From: Prauserella marina
GTDB taxonomy: Bacteria; Actinomycetota; Actinomycetes; Mycobacteriales; Pseudonocardiaceae
Assembly: GCF_002240355.1 (NCBI RefSeq)
Contig: NZ_CP016353.1
Location: forward strand, 4,496,001-4,560,000
Direction: 5' to 3'
DNA length: 64,000 bases
Numbering within the stretch: the first letter of the stretch is position 1; every line of letters begins with the position of its first letter. The position numbers and the translations under genes are program-made. A model generated the notes under the pieces. The model made no database searches, was not told the origin of the DNA, and saw only the letters and a list, made by a program, of their open reading frames with translations. Positions 8,308-16,475 of the stretch are shown piece by piece.

Positions 8308-9648
8308 ATGGCGGCAACGACGAAGGCCAACTCACGGAAGGCGACGGTGGCCGGGGCCATCGGCAACTTCATCGAGTGGTTCGACTACAGCATCTACGGG
8401 TTCATGGCGGTCACCATCTCGACCGTCTTCTTCCCCGGCGACGACCCGACCGCCGCGCTCCTTGCCACCTTCGGCGTTTTCGCGCTGCCGGTGATCACCC
8501 GGCCGCTCGGCGGCGTCGTGTTCGCCAGATTCGGCGACCGGATCGGGCGCAAGAAGACCCTCGCGCTGGTGCTGATCCTGATGTCGGCATCGACAGGCGC
8601 GATCGGGCTGATTCCCAGCTACGCGACCATCGGCGTGACCGCGCCGATCCTGCTGATCCTCGCGCGCATCGTGCAGGGCTTCTCGGCTGGCGGTGAGTAC
8701 GCGGGCGGGGCCGCGCTGATCGCGGAGAGCGTTCCGGCGAAACGGCGCGGGCTCATGGTCAGCCTCATGCCCTCCAGCACCGGGCTCGGGCTGCTGGCCG
8801 GTTCGCTGTTCTCCTTCGTGCTGGCCGGTGCGCTGACGGCGGACCAGCTCCAGAGCTGGGGCTGGCGGGTCGGCTTCCTGGTGGCGATTCCGCTCGGTCT
8901 CGTCGGGCTCTACATCCGCCTGCGGCTTGAGGAAACCAGCGCGTTCCAGGAACTGGCCGAATCCGACGAGCTCGCGTCCTCCCCGGTCAAGGAAACCCTG
9001 CGGACCCAGCTCGGCAACGTCGGCAAGGTCGCGGGAATCGCTCTTGGACAGACGGTCTGCTACTACGTCGTCCTCGTCTACACGCCGACCTTCCTGCGTA
9101 CCGAACTCGGCTACAGCCCGAGCGACTCGCTGATCGCGACCTCGCTTGCGATCGCCGTGTACGTGGTGACGATTCCGGTCGCCGGTCATCTCTCCGACCG
9201 CATCGGGCGCAAACCGCTGCTGTTCGCGGGTTCCGTCGCCATGCTGGTGCTGATCTTCCCGACCTTCCTGATCATGGAAGGCGCGAGTCTTCCGCTGATC
9301 GCCACCCTGCAAGTGCTCGCGGGCGGGCTCGCGCTCGGCTGCTACACGGGACCGCTCGTGTGCACCTGGGTGGAACTGTTCCCCACTCGCGTGCGCTACA
9401 CCGGGGTGTCACTGGGCTTCAACCTTTCGGTGATCGCCTCCGTTTCCTCGCCGTTCGTACTGACCTGGCTGATCTCGACGACGGGCAGCGACCTGATGCC
9501 AGCCTGGTACGTCGCGATCGCCGTCGCGATATCGCTGCTGACGCTGTTCGTGGTGCCGGAAACCGCGCCGGCGAAAGGCGGTCACGACCACATCACCCCT
9601 GCGGCGGACGACGAGGAGGCCACCACGCCAGGACGGGCCGGGTCCTAG
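8308..9648 (+). CDS. MFS transporter, metabolite:H+ symporter (MHS) type
   Basis: 446 residues with twelve predicted membrane helices. The N-terminus GAIGNFIEWFDYSIYGF is the MHS signature. The MFS loop motif FGDRIGRKKTLALVLI follows helix 2 and recurs after helix 8 (LSDRIGRKPLLF). GFSAGGEYAGGAALIAE is the conserved helix-5 region of ProP/KgtP-type symporters. Family members import small organic acids, betaines or amino-acid derivatives with protons. It is divergent from the LysR gene and 48 bp upstream of the DMFase-like gene, so it probably brings in the compound that this cluster degrades. Confidence 0.92.
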   Translation: MAATTKANSRKATVAGAIGNFIEWFDYSIYGFMAVTISTVFFPGDDPTAALLATFGVFALPVITRPLGGVVFARFGDRIGRKKTLALVLILMSASTGAIGLIPSYATIGVTAPILLILARIVQGFSAGGEYAGGAALIAESVPAKRRGLMVSLMPSSTGLGLLAGSLFSFVLAGALTADQLQSWGWRVGFLVAIPLGLVGLYIRLRLEETSAFQELAESDELASSPVKETLRTQLGNVGKVAGIALGQTVCYYVVLVYTPTFLRTELGYSPSDSLIATSLAIAVYVVTIPVAGHLSDRIGRKPLLFAGSVAMLVLIFPTFLIMEGASLPLIATLQVLAGGLALGCYTGPLVCTWVELFPTRVRYTGVSLGFNLSVIASVSSPFVLTWLISTTGSDLMPAWYVAIAVAISLLTLFVVPETAPAKGGHDHITPAADDEEATTPGRAGS

Positions 9649-9696
9649 CGCGGACCGCACAATCGACCGAGCCGGAAACAGCCAACGGAGGACCAC

Positions 9697-11340
9697 GTGA
9701 CGACGGCCAACGGATCCCGCCCTGGAGGGGACCTCGTTCCCGAGCCCATCTCCGGACTGCCACCAGGCCCGCAGCGGGTCTGGGTCGAGATCCCAAGGGA
9801 CGACGGGTACCCGGCGGCCTGGTGCTACTCCGACCGCAGGGCCTACCGGCCTGGCGACACCGTCGAACTGTTCATCTCCTCCACCACGCCGAGAGTCGGG
9901 CTGCGGATCTTCCGCGACGGGGTGGAGGAGACCACCGTGCATCGCGCGACGCTGGACTCGGTCGGCTTCCAGCCCGTCGCGGCCGACGCCTACGAAAGCG
10001 GCTGCGACTGGACGGCCACGACGGAATTCCCGCTTCCCTCCGACCTGCGTCCCGGCCCGTACCTCGTCGAACTTCGCGACCCCTCCGCGAGCGAGCACGC
10101 CAAGCCGCTCGGGCACCATTTCTTCGTCGTCCGCGCCCCCGCTGCTCGCCCGCACGCCCTCGTGCAGGTGCTCGCGACCTGCACCTGGTCGGCCTACAAC
10201 GACTGGGGCGGCGCGAGCCACTACTTCGGCCTGCATCCAGGCACCGCGCGGGGACGATCTCCCCGGCTGTCCGCCAAGCGGCCGTGGGCGAGGGGACAGA
10301 TCTGGCTGCCCGAAGGCGCTCCGCGCATGGTCGCCTCGGCCCGGCCGAGGCGACCCCAGCCGCCTCGCTACGAATTCGCCGAATGGGCCTACCTCAACGG
10401 CTACACGAAGTACTACGCGGCGGCCGGCTGGGCGAGCTACGAACGGCACTTCTTCCGGTGGGCGGAGGCAAGCGGCTTCGACGTCGACCTGATCATCCAG
10501 GAAGACCTGCACGACGATCCCGGTTGCCTCGCCCCGTACCGGTGCGCCGTATTCGCCGGTCACGACGAATACTGGACCGCTCGAATGCGAACGCACGTCG
10601 ACGACTTCGTCGAGGCGGGCGGCAGGGTCGCCAGATTCGCGGGCAACTTCATGTGGCAGATCCGCCTCGAAGACGGCGGCGACACCCAAATCGCCTACAA
10701 GTACGACGCCGCCGAGCGCGACCCCGTCGCGGGCACCGAGGCACGGCACCTGCTCACCGGCGCGTGGGAGGACCCGGCGGTCGGCAACCCCGGAGCGACC
10801 ACCTTCGGGGTCAACGCGCTACGCGGGATGTACGCGGGTTTCGGCGCCTTCGCGCCCCGTTCTTCGCGTGGCTACACGGTTTTCCGGCCGGAGCACTGGG
10901 CGCTCGACGGAACCGGGCTCGGCTACGCCGACACACTCGGCGACGAAGCCGCCGTGTTCTCCTACGAGGTCGACGGTCTCGACTACGAGTTCCGTGAGGG
11001 ACTCCCCCACCCCACCGGAACCGACGGCGCGCCGGAAGGGCTGCGGATCATCGCCATGAACTGGTCGACGGCCGCCGAGGCAGGGCGCGACGCCGACCGG
11101 AGCTACTTCATGCTCGGCGACGGCGACGCCCGCTACCGTGCCGGTATCGCGGGCGAGGAGTACACCGGCGAGAACAAGAGCCGGTTCGCCAGGGGCGCGG
11201 GCATGATCGTCTCGTTTCCGCGCGGCGAAGGGGAAGTGTTCACGGCTGGCACATGCGAATGGGTCAACGGACTTCGCACGGACGACCCGTACATCACGAG
11301 GATCACGGACAACGTGGTGCGCGCCTACCTTGGCCGTTGA
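9697..11340 (+). CDS. N,N-dimethylformamidase large-subunit-like protein
   Basis: 547 residues from GTG 9697 with GGAGG seven bases upstream. The N-terminal ~140 residues look like a beta-sandwich (YRPGDTVELFISS). The rest matches the C-terminal domain of the dimethylformamidase large subunit, including EFAEWAYLNGY, the strongly conserved FAGHDEYWT and GRVARFAGNFMWQ. Dimethylformamidase is a mononuclear iron amidohydrolase with Tyr/Tyr/Glu ligands; candidate ligands are present but I cannot assign them exactly. No small subunit gene is nearby. With the upstream transporter and the divergent LysR/HisD-like genes it probably hydrolyses an N-substituted amide or acts on a related imported compound. 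Family likely, substrate unknown. Confidence 0.78.
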   Translation: MTTANGSRPGGDLVPEPISGLPPGPQRVWVEIPRDDGYPAAWCYSDRRAYRPGDTVELFISSTTPRVGLRIFRDGVEETTVHRATLDSVGFQPVAADAYESGCDWTATTEFPLPSDLRPGPYLVELRDPSASEHAKPLGHHFFVVRAPAARPHALVQVLATCTWSAYNDWGGASHYFGLHPGTARGRSPRLSAKRPWARGQIWLPEGAPRMVASARPRRPQPPRYEFAEWAYLNGYTKYYAAAGWASYERHFFRWAEASGFDVDLIIQEDLHDDPGCLAPYRCAVFAGHDEYWTARMRTHVDDFVEAGGRVARFAGNFMWQIRLEDGGDTQIAYKYDAAERDPVAGTEARHLLTGAWEDPAVGNPGATTFGVNALRGMYAGFGAFAPRSSRGYTVFRPEHWALDGTGLGYADTLGDEAAVFSYEVDGLDYEFREGLPHPTGTDGAPEGLRIIAMNWSTAAEAGRDADRSYFMLGDGDARYRAGIAGEEYTGENKSRFARGAGMIVSFPRGEGEVFTAGTCEWVNGLRTDDPYITRITDNVVRAYLGR

Positions 11341-11361
11341 CCGGCCACAATGGACCGGGTC

Positions 11362-11486
11362 GCACCCGCGAGTCCCCCGTCCAAACACGCGAGATCCGCG
11401 CTCGTGCAGGCGAGATCCGCACTCGTGCAGGCGAGATCCGCGCTCGTGGCGTCGAGATCCACCTTCGTGCGTGTCGAGCGCCGCGT
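11362..11486 (-). repeat. Array 1 of a 21-bp intergenic repeat (inverted orientation)
   Basis: Five to six contiguous degenerate 21-bp units carry the core GCGGATCTCG/GCGGAACTCG when read on the minus strand. The array ends, nearest the stop of the DMFase-like gene, in a distinctive unit GGACGGGGGACTCGCG (11382-11367). It is the inverse of array 2 at 11601-11747, so transcripts across both could fold into a long imperfect hairpin. No spacers separate the units, so it is not a CRISPR array. Confidence 0.8.
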
Positions 11487-11600
11487 TGGGGCGAGTGGGT
11501 CCCTCACCGCGCTCAGGAAGGGGCCGCTCGCCCGCTGGCGGCGCTCAGCAAGCAGACAACGCGAACAAAACGACGAACCCACGACAAACTCGCGGACCGG
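11487..11600. other. Gene-less spacer between inverted repeat arrays
   Basis: The whole 11341-11905 stretch (565 bp) has no convincing gene. This central part includes the complementary segments GGGTCCCTCACCGCGCTCAGG and CCGCTGGCGGCGCTCAGC, with further hairpin potential. The flank at 11748-11905 shows nothing recognisable apart from the ribosome binding site (GGAG, 11897) of the next gene. Confidence 0.5.
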
Positions 11601-11747
11601 AACGCGGAACTCGACATCGCCGACGCGGATCTCGCGCGCCCGAGTGCGGAACTGGACGTCCTGAGCGCGGAACTCGACGGGCTGAACGCGGAACTCGCGC
11701 GCCCGAGTGCGGAACTCGACGGGCTGAGCGGGGGACTCGCGAGGCGG
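11601..11747 (+). repeat. Array 2 of the 21-bp intergenic repeat
   Basis: Seven contiguous 21-bp units start at 11601, 11622, 11643, 11664, 11685, 11706 and 11727. Each carries the core GCGGAACTCG at the same phase; the variable part alternates between forms such as GACGGGCTG and CGCGCCCG. The last unit has the diverged core GGGGGACTCGCG, as in the other two arrays. The length is a multiple of three, so the arrays translate into spurious AELD-type peptide repeats, but no start, ribosome site or codon signature supports translation. Confidence 0.82.
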
Positions 11748-11905
11748 CCGGACCACGGCGGCCACGAGCACGGCTGCGCCGGCGGCCTACTCCGCACCGA
11801 GTACCCGGAAGTCTTCCCCCGGCGGATTCGCCGAGGCCGCCCAGCTCACACAGTGGAGGCGAGCCCACCGAACGCGCAAACCCCGCCGAACACCACGGAG
11901 CCGAG

Positions 11906-12568
11906 ATGCTGCTGATCGAGGTTTTCATCCCCCGCGACACGTTGAGCGAACGAGAACAGCGGGTGCTGGCACGGCGGCTCATCGACGGCCTGATGGTGGA
12001 GGACGACAGCCACGCCATCGAGATCATCGAGGCCCAGCGGCTGCTCACCCAGGTGCTGGTGCACGAACCCAGCACCTGGGTTCTGGGGCAACGACCGGCG
12101 ACCGCCCCCTCGAACCCGCCACGCTATCTGGTGCGCGTGACCGTTCCCGCCTCATGGCGCAAGGACGTCGCCGAGCACACCGTGCGGTTCGTCACCAGCG
12201 TCCTCGCCAGGACCGAACGAGAGGCGGGCCGCGATCCGGAGCGGATCGTCCGCGAACCGCACGCGGTGGTTCTCGTCGACGGCGTCACCGAGGGCGGCAT
12301 CGGCATTCACGGCAGGGCCATGGGAACGATGGAACTGACCGAACTGGTCTCCCGGCCCTACCGCGACCGCGCTGCCGACAGCCCCGCCCCGGAACCGGAG
12401 GACGGGACGGTGACCGACCCGATCTGTGGCATGAGCGTGACTCTCGACGACAACGCGCTGACACTGGTACACGAAGGCGTCCGCTACGGGTTCTGCCACG
12501 GCCTGTGCCGAAGGGCCTTCGCCGACGAGCACGGAGTACCCCTCGGCAGCGGCAGCAGCGACGAGTGA
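11906..12568 (+). CDS. Tautomerase-like protein with C-terminal YHS (metal-binding) domain
   Basis: 220 residues from ATG 11906, with GGAG six bases upstream. The much longer upstream frame crosses the repeat arrays and is rejected. Residues 1-150 form two beta-alpha-beta halves (LLIEVFIPRDTLSEREQ and YLVRVTVPASWRKDV) like a fused pair of 4-oxalocrotonate-tautomerase subunits, but the catalytic Pro after Met is absent. Residues ~165-210 are a YHS domain: DPICGMSV, then VRYGFCHGLCRRAF. YHS domains bind Cu/heavy metals and often sit on copper ATPases. A CopB-like ATPase follows 640 bp downstream, so a copper-handling role is likely (inference). Confidence 0.75.
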   Translation: MLLIEVFIPRDTLSEREQRVLARRLIDGLMVEDDSHAIEIIEAQRLLTQVLVHEPSTWVLGQRPATAPSNPPRYLVRVTVPASWRKDVAEHTVRFVTSVLARTEREAGRDPERIVREPHAVVLVDGVTEGGIGIHGRAMGTMELTELVSRPYRDRAADSPAPEPEDGTVTDPICGMSVTLDDNALTLVHEGVRYGFCHGLCRRAFADEHGVPLGSGSSDE

Positions 12569-12578
12569 CACCGCCCGA

Positions 12579-13004
12579 TCACATGAGCCTGACACGGGTC
12601 GGCCGCACGCGGATCACCGAGGAGAACTCGGCGAACAGTTCCTCCGCGCTCAACCCGGCGGCTTGTAGCTCCTCCCGGTATCGCCGGACGTAACGGGCCG
12701 CCTCCTCGTCACTCACCGGCGCCGGGACGGGCACCACCTCGCCTTCCACGGTGACTACGCTGCCCTCCTCGCGATCGCGCGCGAGATCGAGGTGCAGGGA
12801 CACCTTCGGATTCGCCGCGATATTGCGGATTTTCGGGGTTTTCGGCTGGCTCAGAATCAGGAATTCCTTGCCATTCCACAGGAAACCGACCGGCGACGAT
12901 TGCGGCTGACCGTCGGCGCGCAGGGTCGTGATCCAGATTTCCTTTTCGTCGTCGAGGCGTTGTCCCGCCAGCCGTCTCGCGGGTTCGTCAAGTCCAGGAA
13001 GCAC
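12579..13004 (-). CDS. PPOX-class F420/FMN-dependent enzyme (Rv3369-like)
   Basis: 141 residues from GTG 13004. This start is chosen over one 102 bases upstream because GAGGAGAG lies just before it and the extra residues look non-coding. The split-barrel flavin fold is shown by EIWITTLRADGQPQSSPVGF, FLILSQPKTPKIRNIAANPK and VSLHLDL. The family binds F420 or FMN and reduces small substrates; the substrate is unknown. It is convergent with the YHS gene (10 bp gap) and divergent from the CopB ATPase, so a link with metal stress is possible but unproven. Confidence 0.85.
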   Translation of the reverse strand: MLPGLDEPARRLAGQRLDDEKEIWITTLRADGQPQSSPVGFLWNGKEFLILSQPKTPKIRNIAANPKVSLHLDLARDREEGSVVTVEGEVVPVPAPVSDEEAARYVRRYREELQAAGLSAEELFAEFSSVIRVRPTRVRLM

Positions 13005-13171
13005 GGTGCTCTCCTCTCCTCGGGACAGCCACGCTAGGACCTCCATCATTGTCGAGGTCAAGACTTCCCGCGAAGCCCACCACCAGACCGGCGCCATACC
13101 CCCCACCCGTTCCTAGCCGGACCCGGCCCACGGGCGCGCCCGACCACGGCGAACCGCCACGACCCTCACGC

Positions 13172-13203
13172 TTGCGTCGCATACCCCTTAGGGGTATAAA
13201 GTA
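13172..13203 (+). promoter_or_regulatory. CsoR-type copper operator and promoter of the copper ATPase
   Basis: The palindrome ATACCCCTTAGGGGTAT (13181-13197) matches the pattern bound by CsoR-family Cu(I) repressors. It lies between a -35-like TTGCGT (13172-13177) and a -10-like TATAAA (13194-13199) with a 16-bp spacer. The ATG at 13209 is only nine bases after the -10 box, so the mRNA should be leaderless or nearly so. Copper-induced derepression of the ATPase is the natural reading. No csoR gene lies in the window, so the repressor must be encoded elsewhere. Confidence 0.75.
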
Positions 13204-13208
13204 TCGCC

Positions 13209-15410
13209 ATGAGCCCGAAACACGATGCCACCGACGCCACGCGGGATTCACGAGCCCACGAGGCACGGCGTGCGGACGACGAGCGGCGCGGTCATGCTGG
13301 ATCCGACATGACTCACCAGCACGGCACACCCGACGCGACGCTGACCCAGCCGGACGCGGCCGTCACCCACTCGGAGCACACCGGCCACGACGAGCACACC
13401 GGCCACGGCGGACACGAAGGCCACGGAGACCACGTCGGCCAGTTCCGCAGGCTTTTCTGGATCATGCTCGTGCTGGCGATTCCCGTCGTGGCCTTCAACG
13501 ACATGTTCGCCATGCTCGTCGGCTACCACCTGCCGGAAACAGGCTGGATTCCGTGGGTGTCGCCCATACTGGGCACCGTCGTCTACGCGTGGGGCGGCAC
13601 GCCGTTCCTCACCGGGGCGGTCAGCGAGGTCAAAAGCCGCAAACCAGGCATGATGCTGCTGATCGGGCTGGCCATCACGGTCGCGTTCGTCGCATCGTGG
13701 GGCGCGAGCCTCGGCGTACTGCACCACGAACTGAACTTCTGGTGGGAACTCGCCCTGCTGGTCGTGATCATGCTGCTCGGCCACTGGATCGAGATGCGCT
13801 CACTGGCGAGCACGACCTCAGCGCTCGACTCGCTCGCGGCGTTGCTGCCCGACGAGGCCGAGCGGGTCGATGGCGACCGGATCGTCACGGTCTCCCCCGC
13901 CGAACTCGCTCTCGGCGACGTCGTCGTGGTGCGTCCCGGTGGTTCGGTTCCGGCCGACGGCCGGATCGTCGAGGGCACGGCCAGCATGGACGAATCGATG
14001 GTGACCGGGGAATCCAAGCCGGTCAGGAGAGGCAAGGACGACCAGGTCGTCGCCGGGACCGTCGCCACCGACTCCGGCCTGCGGGTCCAGGTCAGCGCGG
14101 TCGGCGACGACACGACGCTCGCCGGTATCCAGCGACTGGTCACCGACGCGCAGAACTCCTCGTCGCGGGCACAGCGACTGGCCGACACCGCGGCGGCGTT
14201 GCTGTTCTGGTTCGCGCTCGGCGCCGGTCTGATCACGGCGGCGGTGTGGACGTTGCTCGGCGTGCCCGACACGGCCGTGATCCGTACGATCACCGTGCTG
14301 GTCATCGCGTGCCCTCACGCGCTCGGCCTCGCGATCCCGCTCGTCGTGTCGATCGCCACCGAACGCGCGGCTCGCGGCGGCGTGCTGGTCAAGGACCGCC
14401 TCGCGCTCGAAAGCATGCGCACCGTCGACACCGTGCTGTTCGACAAGACCGGAACCCTCACGAAGGGCGAACCGACGGTCACGGCGGTCGAGCCCGCACC
14501 CGGACACCACGACGACGAGGTACTGGCACTGGCCGCGGCAGCCGAACTCGACTCGGAGCACCCGCTCGCCACGGCGATCGTCAACGCCGCCCGGCACAGG
14601 GAGCTGCGGCTCTCCGGCGCGAGCGACTTCACCTCGGAGCCGGCCGTCGGTGTCACCGCCACGGTCGAGGGCAAGCGGATCCAGATCGGCGGGCCCTACC
14701 TGCTGAACGAGCAGGGGCGCGAGGAACTTCCCGTCGCGACGGACTGGAAGGCCGAGGGAGCCACCATCCTGCACGTGCTCGCCGATGGCGAGGTCATCGG
14801 CGCGCTACGGCTCGCCGACGAGATCAGGGAGGAATCCAGGCAGGCGGTCAACGCGTTGCACGAACTCGGCGTCAGCGTCGTGATGATCACCGGGGACGCC
14901 GAGGCCGTCGCGAACTCCGTCGCGCGAGAGCTCGGCATCGACAGGGTGTTCGCCGGTGTACGACCGGAGGACAAGTCGGCGAAGGTCGCCGAACTCCAGC
15001 AGGAGGGCCGCAAGGTCGCGATGGTCGGCGACGGCGTCAACGACGCGCCCGCGCTGGCCAAGGCCGACGTGGGTATCGCGATCGGGGCGGGCACCGACGT
15101 GGCCATCGCCTCGGCGGGCGTCATCCTCGCCAGCGACGACCCTCGTTCGGTGCTGTCGGTGATCGAACTGTCGAAGGCCAGCTACCGCAAGATGAAGCAA
15201 AACCTGTGGTGGGCCGCCGGGTACAACCTCATCTCGGTCCCGCTCGCGGCGGGAGTGCTGGCGCCGGTCGGCTTCGTGCTGCCGATGTCGGTCGGTGCGG
15301 TGCTGATGTCGGTGTCCACGGTCGTCGTCGCGCTCAACGCCCAGCTGCTGCGGCGCCTCGACCTGCGGCCAGAGGTGAGCGCGGGCCGGATCACCGGCGC
15401 GGCACGCTGA
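13209..15410 (+). CDS. copB: CopB-like copper/heavy-metal P-type ATPase
   Basis: 733 residues. The N-terminal ~75 residues are His-rich (GHDEHTGHGGHEGHGDHV) in place of a CxxC metal-binding domain. Six to eight membrane helices follow; the transport helix has CPH (ITVLVIACPHALGLAIPL), the P1B-3/CopB signature, instead of the CPC of CopA. The actuator motif is VTGESKP, the phosphorylation site DKTGTLT, the nucleotide domain has SEHPLA, and the hinge is VGDGVNDAPAL; all are intact. Such pumps expel copper. Expression is probably set by the CsoR-type operator just upstream, and a strong terminator follows. The start ATG fits a leaderless transcript. Confidence 0.92.
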   Translation: MSPKHDATDATRDSRAHEARRADDERRGHAGSDMTHQHGTPDATLTQPDAAVTHSEHTGHDEHTGHGGHEGHGDHVGQFRRLFWIMLVLAIPVVAFNDMFAMLVGYHLPETGWIPWVSPILGTVVYAWGGTPFLTGAVSEVKSRKPGMMLLIGLAITVAFVASWGASLGVLHHELNFWWELALLVVIMLLGHWIEMRSLASTTSALDSLAALLPDEAERVDGDRIVTVSPAELALGDVVVVRPGGSVPADGRIVEGTASMDESMVTGESKPVRRGKDDQVVAGTVATDSGLRVQVSAVGDDTTLAGIQRLVTDAQNSSSRAQRLADTAAALLFWFALGAGLITAAVWTLLGVPDTAVIRTITVLVIACPHALGLAIPLVVSIATERAARGGVLVKDRLALESMRTVDTVLFDKTGTLTKGEPTVTAVEPAPGHHDDEVLALAAAAELDSEHPLATAIVNAARHRELRLSGASDFTSEPAVGVTATVEGKRIQIGGPYLLNEQGREELPVATDWKAEGATILHVLADGEVIGALRLADEIREESRQAVNALHELGVSVVMITGDAEAVANSVARELGIDRVFAGVRPEDKSAKVAELQQEGRKVAMVGDGVNDAPALAKADVGIAIGAGTDVAIASAGVILASDDPRSVLSVIELSKASYRKMKQNLWWAAGYNLISVPLAAGVLAPVGFVLPMSVGAVLMSVSTVVVALNAQLLRRLDLRPEVSAGRITGAAR

Positions 15411-15422
15411 CGCTACGGAAAG

Positions 15423-15450
15423 GGGCGGTGCGGGCATACCCGCACCGCCC
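15423..15450 (+). terminator. Rho-independent terminator after the copper ATPase
   Basis: A perfect 12-bp stem (GGGCGGTGCGGG / CCCGCACCGCCC) with a CATA loop starts 13 bases after the ATPase stop and is followed by TTT. It should end the copB transcript, so the DUF302 gene is a separate unit. Confidence 0.88.
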
Positions 15451-15574
15451 TTTCGAGTCCCGCCGGGAATCGGTCCACACCAGATCGCGCGCTTCGGCTG
15501 GGCAGGGTTTCCGTCCGGCCGACGGGGTATTCCCCGGTGGATGTTCCGAGTGCGGCTGCTGTGGGAGGACGGCG

Positions 15575-15967
15575 ATGGATTACGGCTTCACCGTGCGATC
15601 CGTGTCCGGAGTCGAGGAGACACTGGTCCTGCTCAGGTCGGCGCTGACCGCACAGGGTTTCGAACTGGTCGGCGAAAGCGACCTGAGTACCGTGATCAGA
15701 GAGAAGGTCGGCGAGGAAATCGGGCCCTGGGTATTGGTGAACGTCTGCCATCCGGACCTCGCCTTCCAGGTGCTCGGCCTCGATCGCGGCATGGGTGTGC
15801 TCGTGACCTCCGGCATCGTGGTCCGCGCCGGCAGGGACGCCACGATGGTCGAGGCGCTCGATCCCCAGGTGGTACTCGGCCTTGCCGAGGACATGCGGCT
15901 GGACCCCATCGGCGCCGAGGCGGGAAGGCGGCTGCGGGTCGCCTTGCGACAGCTTCCCCGGCCGTGA
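15575..15967 (+). CDS. DUF302-domain protein
   Basis: 130 residues from ATG 15575 with GGGAGG seven bases upstream. The sequence fits DUF302 over nearly its whole length (DYGFTVRSVSGVEETLVLL, WVLVNVCHPDLAFQVL, MVEALDPQVVLGL). The domain is small, alpha/beta, and of unknown biochemical function; it is sometimes encoded beside metal or redox-stress genes, which would fit this position after copB. The preceding terminator argues against co-transcription. No signal peptide. Confidence 0.85.
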   Translation: MDYGFTVRSVSGVEETLVLLRSALTAQGFELVGESDLSTVIREKVGEEIGPWVLVNVCHPDLAFQVLGLDRGMGVLVTSGIVVRAGRDATMVEALDPQVVLGLAEDMRLDPIGAEAGRRLRVALRQLPRP

Positions 15968-15993
15968 CCACCTTTCAGTCCACAGTGGACGGA

Positions 15994-16377
15994 TCAGGTC
16001 GAGGGGCTCCTGCTGAGGTCGACGACACAGAACGGGTTGCCATCGGGGTCGGCGAGCACCACGAAGTCGGGATTCTCCGGATAACTGTCCCACTCGATCC
16101 TCGTCGCGCCGAGCCCGAGGAGCCGCTCGACTTCCGCGGCTTGCTCTTCCGGCGAATCGACGAAAAGGTCGAGGTGAACGCGAGGGTGGGCCTCCACCGG
16201 CGACTCGCTGAGTTGCAGCCCCAGCGCCCTCGCCGAGTTGTCGGCGACGTTGAGGGTGCACCAGCCGTCACTCGCCCATTCGGTGGTAGGCGCCAAGTTC
16301 AGCGCGGCAGACCAGAACGCCACGGCGCGGGGCATGTCGACGACACCGATCACAGGAATTCCGAGCCTCAGCATCAC
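15994..16377 (-). CDS. VOC-superfamily (glyoxalase-like) protein
   Basis: 127 residues; the second Met is an equally good start. Two beta-alpha-beta-beta-beta modules are visible. Module one runs from LGIPVIGVVDMPRAVAFWSA, and module two includes HPRVHLDLFVDSPEEQAAEV and ends with VVLADPDGNPFCVVDL, the typical VOC terminal motif. VOC proteins include lyases, dioxygenases and antibiotic-binding proteins; nothing here fixes the reaction. It is convergent with the DUF302 gene (26 bp gap). Confidence 0.85.
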   Translation of the reverse strand: MMLRLGIPVIGVVDMPRAVAFWSAALNLAPTTEWASDGWCTLNVADNSARALGLQLSESPVEAHPRVHLDLFVDSPEEQAAEVERLLGLGATRIEWDSYPENPDFVVLADPDGNPFCVVDLSRSPST

Positions 16378-16475
16378 CCCACGCTACCAAGAACTCACCG
16401 AAGGCACATCCGGCGAAAACGACAGTCCACTATGGACATGAGCAACGATCTCCGGGGATGGCGCATACTGGGGTG

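Noticed and set aside
11601..11747. CRISPR-like periodic repeat
   Set aside because: Units are contiguous and 21 bp with no unique spacers, and no cas genes are present.
11330..11905. Open frames across the 21-bp arrays giving repeated AELD/ARSALV peptides
   Set aside because: Repeat length is a multiple of three so frames stay open; no start signals, and the same sequence is read in opposite directions in the two arrays.
13049..15967. Long plus-strand frame spanning copB and the DUF302 gene
   Set aside because: Arg-rich shadow of copB; only its last 130 residues (DUF302) are real, starting at ATG 15575 with a good ribosome site.
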